A stretch of DNA of 64,000 bases, taken from the NCBI GenBank assembly GCA_020086605.1, contig JACBWW010000004.1, positions 31,882,001-31,946,000 on the forward strand. Direction: 5' to 3'. Shown piece by piece: positions 60,301 to 64,000 of this stretch (its first letter is position 1; each line of letters opens with the position of its first letter). Source of the DNA: Lanius collurio. Taxonomy: Eukaryota; Chordata; Aves; Passeriformes; Laniidae. Position numbers and translations under genes: made by a program. The notes under the pieces were generated by a model. The model saw nothing but the letters and a program-made list of their open reading frames with translations, searched no databases and was not told where the DNA came from.

Positions 60301-63300
60301 CTTCAGAGGATGTTTTAGAGGGGTCAAACATTTCTCAGGAAGTGTTTTGGCATTACCATTCTCACTTAGACATACAGAATCAAGAACCAACAGCAGAGGA
60401 TATGGTAATTTTTACTGCCTATTCAGAGAATAAACCTTAATATCAATTGATTAATCAGTATTTCCTGTGTTTTTATTTTATTACTTAGTGCAGTAATCAC
60501 TGCATTGGATTTATACTGACACAAAGATAAATGAGGTCCAGAGGATATTTTCTGAAGCAATATAGAAACCATGATTTTATTGCTAAATCACTTAATATGA
60601 TTGTAACTATAATTACAGACATCCTGAAAAATTAAGAAATACATCTGTGCAATCATGGAAACCACTGAGTCTGTCCTGCTGCACTCTCAGCCTCTTGGGC
60701 TGGCAAAGCAGATTGTCATTTCTAGAAACCACACCTTATGCCATTTCTGCTTTTCACCCACATGCCATCTACCCACCCCCTGAACTACCCATAGTTTCTG
60801 GATATGAATGTATGCCCCAGGTTTTCCCAGGTGCTCTCACTCTGCTGATTAAGCATATGCTCATGTAGTGATTATTGGGTAGCAGCTGTCATTGTTGCAA
60901 TAGACCCTGTGGTTGCTGTTGTTGCCCATCTGACTAAGCAGCAGCATATTCATCAGCCCCCTTTTCTCCATGCTTGCATCTGTTTCATGCTATCTTCCTG
61001 TGAGGAGATTTAACTTCTGACTGAGCATTTTCTGAATCGCCTGATTTCCTTAAGGTGTCCTTTTTCCAAGACTAAAGATTGCTTCTGATGAACTGTCTTC
61101 AGACCAAAGCTTAAGACCATCAGCAGAGCTTTGTCCAGCAGCTGTTCCTTTCCTTCAGAAGAGTTTGTGTGTGTTTAGTGAATCATCTAAGGATAGCCCC
61201 TGAGAAGTCCTCTGCGCCAGGGCGACCAACAGGGGATATTTGTTAACAAGCAGTTTCACCACTTGTTCTCCCCTCCTCTAGATGAAGACCCAGTGCTGCC
61301 CACAAGACCCCACGAGCTGAGGACTCGCATGTACACCCCCCCTGGCCCCCTGTCCAGTGCCCTCCGGGGAGCGCTGACCGACCGCTTCTCCGTGGCCCAG
61401 CACCACAACTTCCTGAAGGGCTACCAGCTGCATAACAACTACATGGAGAACCAGCACTTCTGTCGGTGGAAAGGTGATACTGACTAATATTTAACTGACA
61501 TTATTTTCAGGTACTTTTGGGGTGGGGAATTTAGGAAAGAAGCCTGTCCGGCTTGGCAGGGGATAAAAATCCTCCCAAGAGAGCATTTATTTTCTGAATG
61601 GAGAGAAGACACTAAGACTTCAGTGTTGCCAGGTATTTAAGACTTAATGTTTGTATTCATTTGCTTCAGCTGAGACCTCTGCAGTCCAGACTGAGAGAGT
61701 AGACTTGAAGCTGACAGAACCAAATTTAAAGTGGCAGAGAGCAGAGTGAACATGGGAGGCCTTAATTTGGCAAGATTATACCTCTAGCTTCAGAGGCACC
61801 TGAAATATCCAAGAAAATATCACCTATAAGAGCAAACTGGAAAGGAATGGGGCTTTCTAGTCCAAAGAAGTGGGGACTGAGTGGGAGAAATGAGTCTGAA
61901 TGTACAAAGGATTGAAAATATTTCATTCTCCAAATCAATGAGAGAGAAGATGAAAAAATAACTGAAATGAAGTGAGGCAGATTTAGGTTAATTATTAGAC
62001 CTAGGTTACTGTAACTAACAAGCATGACATCTTAATGGAATATTTTGCCTGCAAACCCAACACAGATTTTTCAGAACAGGAGCTTAGGTGTTTTGCAGTC
62101 CTTCTCAAGCCTGTTTGACAATCTAGTAGTGTGGCAATCAAATTAGACCAGGCCTCTGGAATGGTCAGCTCCACCTTACACTTCTTTTTCCAGTCAAATT
62201 ATCTGCAGACCTATTCTTAGTCAAAAAATATTTTCCTTTTAGACACTGTGTTAGATTCACGTCCCAACCAGCTAATGCAAAATCCTGATCACCTGGGCAT
62301 GATAGATGCTGGATTTTTCATCAATACCAGCAGTGCACCACTTTTAAGGCCACAGAGGGAAGTGGATGTCATCATATATCTAAGTTATACTACTGGATCA
62401 CATACTTCGGTGAGGACATTTTTGTTACCATGTGTTGTGTCTCCTTTTGCTTGTAAATGCCCAACCTGTAGCATCCAGAACTGCTGGTTTTATCAGCTGT
62501 CCAGTTTATAGCATCCTCATTCTCCTACACTTTTCACTGTAGTGATTAATATTGTTCCTATTTCCTGGACTCTTTCTTGCTTGTTTATGAACATGTTGAA
62601 TTATTCAAGGGGGTGTCAGCATGGTCTCTTCCAGAATGATGGGAGAAGCCTCTTCTGCTTTATGCTGAATCAAGCAGGCTTCCAGACCCTGCACAGGAAT
62701 ATTCATAAAGATGAGAAAGTGATTTCTTCTGACTCAAGTTAGAATTCAAAAAGGGTTAGGTGGATATCAGCAGCAGGTGATTTGTGAGCTGACAAGTAAG
62801 ATGCTACAAGTAAAATTCAGTGATGAGCATCTTTCTGCAGAAGCCCCATTTCATGGAGATAAAGTTAATTAGCTGTCTATTAGGGCTGGGAGAAAAGAAG
62901 TTTGGGTTTTTTTATGTCAGAAACTGAACTTAGTTGAAAACTCACCATTAAGCACTTTGGCCTGCCTAAGCAAAATTACATTTTCAGAATGAGACCACCT
63001 GTGTTACTGCTGATAAGCTGTATGTTGCATAAGACAGATGTAATGAAGTTTTATTTCAGCCTCATTCATTGTCTAGATAAAACTTATAAAAAAGGCTGCT
63101 ACAATTTCAAATACTTTAGTGGAAGCCTTTTTCTGCTTGGCAGTGTTCACTCTTAGATGGTGCAAAGTAAATAACACAGTGCATATTAGGACATGATATT
63201 TTATTAAACGTTTCAGGGAAAAGACATAGCATAGCCCAGTACTTCAGGCTTTCTCAGTAGAATATCAGGCTCAATTAACACTGATGTCATAATGCCTACA

Positions 63301-63909
63301 CACACAGAGACGTAATTTCACATTCAGACTTAGCTTTCTTATCTCCTGGCTTCCAAGCACATAATAAGATACCTTAAACATTTTTTTGCTGTGGTATTCT
63401 TTCCTTTTTAATTCTACACAATATATTAAACACAGGCTCTTTCATTTGCTGAAACTCAAGCTTTACCCTAAACTTCTGCAAATTGTTTCAATTTTTTGAA
63501 AAAAGCAGTTTCCTGGGTGAATTCTTTAATTCTGCAACTGTGTTTACAGCTTGTGATTAGCAATGTGGTTACTATGTGTGGTAATTATGTGTAGAGTAAC
63601 CCTTGATAGGAAACAACTCACCCTATGGATCTGAGTCACTAAACCTTAATAGTAGATGACAATCTGGGGTCTTTAGACAACGAAGTTGATTTCCAGCGCT
63701 GACCATTTTTGTGATCCTCTAGTCTCTAGATAAGGCATGTAAATACTACTCAGAACAGAAAATCCCATTCCCAACAATTTCTTTGACTGACGAAGATAAG
63801 AAAAATCTGAAGGAGTGCTACATCTTCCAAGATTCAGATTTGCCAGGATGTCCGATCGTGATTTTTCTTCCCCTTGTGAATGATACCTTCCAAGAGTACA
63901 AAGCACCTG
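32743..63909 (+). CDS. Gene 2: group IV cytosolic phospholipase A2, PLA2G4E-like paralogue (3' incomplete)
   Basis: Exons 1-18 (43255-63909) join in phase to 730 codons plus one base; the last coding exon lies beyond the window. Numbering from exon 1: C2 domain about 1-142, linker about 143-308, catalytic domain from 309. GGGLK is at 318-322, G-L-S-G-T with nucleophile Ser350, and catalytic Asp634 in M-I-D-A-G-F-F followed by R-P-Q-R-E-V-D. It is tandem to gene 1 with matching phases at every shared junction. Unlike gene 1 it has Lys in place of the Arg after the GGG motif. Three upstream exon-like segments (32743-33308, 34515-34604, 36521-36544), all in compatible phase, probably add about 221 residues before the C2 domain, giving a protein near 1,000 residues against about 870 for human PLA2G4E. 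The link is inferred; the C2 and catalytic exons are certain. Confidence 0.88.
34515..34604 (+). CDS. Gene 2 exon B: short acidic exon (putative)
   Basis: Acceptor TTTCTTTCTTCAG with a good pyrimidine tract, donor CAAG|GTATTA, 90 nt, phase 0 to 0. Encodes [13 protein letters not shown], then K-R-R-D-D-S and D-Q-G-D-F-K. No recognised domain; likely disordered. Its support is splice context and phase match with exon A and exon 1. Confidence 0.55.
34778..34873 (-). mobile_element. CR1 LINE 3'-end fragment
   Basis: Begins CATAGAATCATAGAGTGATTTGGGTTGGAAAG, the reverse complement of a CR1 3' tail, and continues with typical CR1 3' UTR sequence. It sits just after exon B of gene 2. Confidence 0.9.
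35284..35626 (+). mobile_element. Possible LTR element
   Basis: A block starting TGTCAAGC and ending TTAACA with an AATAAA at 35565-35570, followed by a pyrimidine-rich tail. Its composition differs from the flanks. Borders are approximate and no flanking duplication is seen. Confidence 0.4.
36521..36544 (+). CDS. Gene 2 exon C: candidate 24-nt microexon
   Basis: A strong acceptor (TTTGTTTTTTCTTTGTGTGCTCAG) is followed after 24 nt by GTAAGG. It would encode D-I-D-L-D-Q-R-Y in phase 0, fitting between exon B and exon 1. Short and supported only by splice signals and phase. Confidence 0.35.
36545..43254. other. Large gap before gene 2 exon 1
   Basis: Either the last N-terminal intron of gene 2 or the region holding its promoter. 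GC-richer islands lie near 37300-37760 and 38930-39480. No exon, RNA gene or named repeat was recognised other than the poly(A) tract. Confidence 0.45.
39736..39755 (+). repeat. Poly(A) tract
   Basis: Twenty A bases followed by an A/G-rich stretch, in the gap between exon C and exon 1 of gene 2. Confidence 0.9.
43255..43327 (+). CDS. Gene 2 exon 1: first C2 strand
   Basis: Acceptor CTGTTCTTCTCCAG, donor GCCT|GTAAGT, 73 nt, phase 0 in and one base out. Encodes [16 protein letters not shown], the first strand of a group IV C2 domain, then R-V-D-A before calcium loop 1. No counterpart was found upstream of gene 1. Confidence 0.93.
44544..44572. repeat. Perfect 11-bp inverted repeat, 7-base loop
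   Basis: TTGTATCTTAA, loop AGTACAG, TTAAGATACAA. Intron 1 of gene 2; no ORF or other element around it. Confidence 0.85.
46513..46649 (+). CDS. Gene 2 exon 2: C2 domain, Ca-binding loops 1-2
   Basis: 137 nt between CTCTCCCCAG and GTAAGG. The split codon T|TA gives Leu, then [12 protein letters not shown] and D-N-P-V-W-N-E-T-F. Loop 1 and loop 2 calcium ligands (Asp, Asn) are conserved. Confidence 0.95.
47126..47257 (+). CDS. Gene 2 exon 3: C2 domain, Ca-binding loop 3
   Basis: 132 nt between CTTTTCACAG and GTGAGA, phase 0 to 0. Encodes [11 protein letters not shown] and T-P-D-D-H-L-L, very close to the mammalian PLA2G4E sequence as I recall it. Confidence 0.95.
48329..48369 (+). CDS. Gene 2 exon 4: end of C2 domain
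   Basis: 41 nt between TGCTTTCAG and GTAAGT. Encodes [13 protein letters not shown] and leaves two bases of a codon. Matches gene 1 exon 4 in length and in the L-E-V-E-F strand. Confidence 0.92.
48577..48727 (+). mobile_element. CR1 LINE 3'-end fragment
   Basis: Typical CR1 3' sequence (TGGAAGTGTTCAAGGTCATG, then CCCTGCCCATGGCAGGG) ending ATAGTCTATGATTCTATGA. Intron 4 of gene 2, same strand. Confidence 0.9.
49190..49352 (+). mobile_element. CR1-like LINE fragment
   Basis: GGGGGAAGTGGTCACAGCC, AGAGTTCAAGAAACATTTGG and TTGGACTTGATGATCCCTATGG are CR1 3' UTR motifs, but the terminal octamer tail is not clear. Intron 4 of gene 2. Confidence 0.75.
49736..49778 (+). CDS. Gene 2 exon 5: C2-to-linker segment
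   Basis: 43 nt between TTGTTTCCCAG and GTATGT. Completes the split codon GC|A and encodes [14 protein letters not shown], the family T-N-G-V-L-V segment. Confidence 0.92.
49972..49993 (+). repeat. (AC)n microsatellite
   Basis: About eleven AC dinucleotides in intron 5 of gene 2. Confidence 0.95.
50597..50654 (+). CDS. Gene 2 exon 6: linker
   Basis: 58 nt between CTTTCACAG and GTAAGA. Encodes [11 protein letters not shown] and a lysine-rich end. Two codons shorter than gene 1 exon 6, with the same phases. Confidence 0.9.
51065..51231 (+). CDS. Gene 2 exon 7: linker
   Basis: 167 nt between TGCTGCTTTAG and GTATGT. Encodes [23 protein letters not shown] and K-K-R-H-Y-H-P. Homologous to gene 1 exon 7, one codon longer. 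Confidence 0.92.
51348..51434 (+). CDS. Gene 2 exon 8: linker
   Basis: 87 nt, phase 0 to 0, between GTTTTCCCAG and GTTAGC. Encodes [10 protein letters not shown] and L-N-S-L-P-M-G-R-K. Two codons shorter than gene 1 exon 8. Confidence 0.9.
52393..52430 (+). CDS. Gene 2 exon 9: short linker exon
   Basis: 38 nt between TTGTTTTCCAG and GTAAGA. Encodes [12 protein letters not shown] and leaves TG of a Cys codon. Same length and phase as gene 1 exon 9. Confidence 0.9.
52431..54233. other. Gene 2 intron 9
   Basis: A 1.8-kb intron. A 180-codon minus-strand open frame (53317-53859) lies in a slightly GC-richer patch but has no recognisable similarity. Confidence 0.6.
54234..54381 (+). CDS. Gene 2 exon 10: start of catalytic region
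   Basis: 148 nt between TTTTTATCTTAG and GTACGT. Encodes [25 protein letters not shown] and D-L-Q-D-Q-E. It is 12 nt longer than gene 1 exon 10, at its 5' end. Confidence 0.93.
55239..55375 (+). CDS. Gene 2 exon 11: oxyanion motif and nucleophile elbow
   Basis: 137 nt between CTGCCCAACAG and GTAAGG. Encodes T-T-G-G-G-L-K-S-M and I-S-G-L-S-G-T-T-W. The nucleophile elbow is intact, but the residue after G-G-G-x, normally Arg (PLA2G4A Arg200), is Lys (codon AAG). Confidence 0.95.
56336..56558 (+). CDS. Gene 2 exon 12: catalytic domain
   Basis: 223 nt between TTTCTCCAG and GTATGA, ending phase 0. Encodes [18 protein letters not shown] and [14 protein letters not shown], family signatures shared with gene 1 exon 12. 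Confidence 0.95.
58025..58139 (+). CDS. Gene 2 exon 13: catalytic domain
   Basis: 115 nt between TTCATACCAG and GTAAGG. Encodes [10 protein letters not shown] and [11 protein letters not shown]. Same length as gene 1 exon 13. Confidence 0.95.
58936..59073 (+). CDS. Gene 2 exon 14: catalytic domain
   Basis: 138 nt between TGTATTGCAG and GTGATG. Encodes [26 protein letters not shown] and L-P-E-S-R-I-C-Y. Locally CpG-richer than gene 1 exon 14. Confidence 0.96.
59990..60097 (+). CDS. Gene 2 exon 15: catalytic domain
   Basis: 108 nt between CCTTTTCCAG and GTGAGA. Encodes [21 protein letters not shown] and R-W-T-Q-D-R. It keeps the S-E-x-F-x-x-R-W pattern that gene 1 has lost. Confidence 0.94.
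61282..61473 (+). CDS. Gene 2 exon 16: catalytic domain
   Basis: 192 nt between CTCCCCTCCTCTAG and GTGATA. Encodes [19 protein letters not shown] and [13 protein letters not shown]. The L-R-T-R-x-x-T-P-x-G-P stretch recalls PLA2G4F more than PLA2G4E. GC-rich compared with its introns. Confidence 0.95.
62243..62409 (+). CDS. Gene 2 exon 17: catalytic aspartate exon
   Basis: 167 nt between TTTTCCTTTTAG and GTGAGG, ending phase 0. Encodes [16 protein letters not shown] with the catalytic Asp, then [10 protein letters not shown]. Confidence 0.95.
63723..63909 (+). CDS. Gene 2 exon 18: last exon in window
   Basis: 187 nt between TGATCCTCTAG and GTAAGC. Encodes [17 protein letters not shown] and [12 protein letters not shown], leaving one base of a codon. 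The final coding exon (G-V-x-R family start) must lie beyond 64000. Confidence 0.95.
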
Positions 63910-64000
63910 GTAAGCATTAAACAAAAGACACCACTGCTTCCCTGACAGACCTTCTTTGCTGCTGGCCATCTTTGCTGTCTGGGTTCATGGGGGAGCACTT

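Overview
This is vertebrate nuclear DNA, almost certainly avian. The intergenic and intronic sequence is AT-rich and carries several CR1 LINE fragments, two of them ending in the typical ATTCTATGA tail. One CR1 copy still encodes a decayed C-terminal ORF2 piece. There are also LTR-like blocks with internal AATAAA signals; two of them resemble songbird endogenous-retrovirus LTRs as I remember them, so a passerine is my best guess, but only a guess. All convincing genes are spliced, with GT/AG borders and conserved phases. Nothing bacterial is present. One base is ambiguous (N at 509).

The window holds two tandem, same-strand (+) genes for group IV cytosolic phospholipase A2, closest to PLA2G4E as I recall the human protein. 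Gene 1 runs from 4742 to its stop at 25187: 18 visible exons encoding 773 residues. It lacks the first C2-domain exon, which I could not find in the window. Gene 2 runs from 32743 or 43255 to 63909 and leaves the window before its last coding exon. The homologous exons of the two genes match in phase at every junction, and 13 of the 17 shared exons have identical length, so the pair arose by tandem duplication. I number exons by homology, with exon 1 as the first C2 exon (seen only in gene 2).

Both proteins have a C2 domain (calcium-dependent membrane docking), a variable linker, and a patatin-like cPLA2 catalytic domain with the GGG oxyanion motif, a G-x-S-G nucleophile elbow and the catalytic Asp before a R-P-x-R-x-x-D stretch. 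Gene 2 has Lys where the family has the catalytic Arg just after the GGG motif.

The most unusual item is at 32742-33251: ten in-frame copies of a 51-bp (17-residue) unit inside an exon-like ORF. It is followed by two short exon-like segments (34515-34604 and 36521-36544) that are all phase 0 and point into exon 1 of gene 2. I infer that they encode a repeat-bearing N-terminal extension of the gene 2 protein, about 221 residues before the C2 domain.

Layout: 1-4741, upstream DNA without a recognisable exon and with one CR1 tail; 4742-25187, gene 1, with two antisense LTR-like blocks in its first visible intron and a long antisense CR1 in intron 12; 25188-32710, intergenic; 32743-36544, repeat exon and short exons; 36545-43254, a large gap; 43255-63909, C2 and catalytic exons of gene 2.
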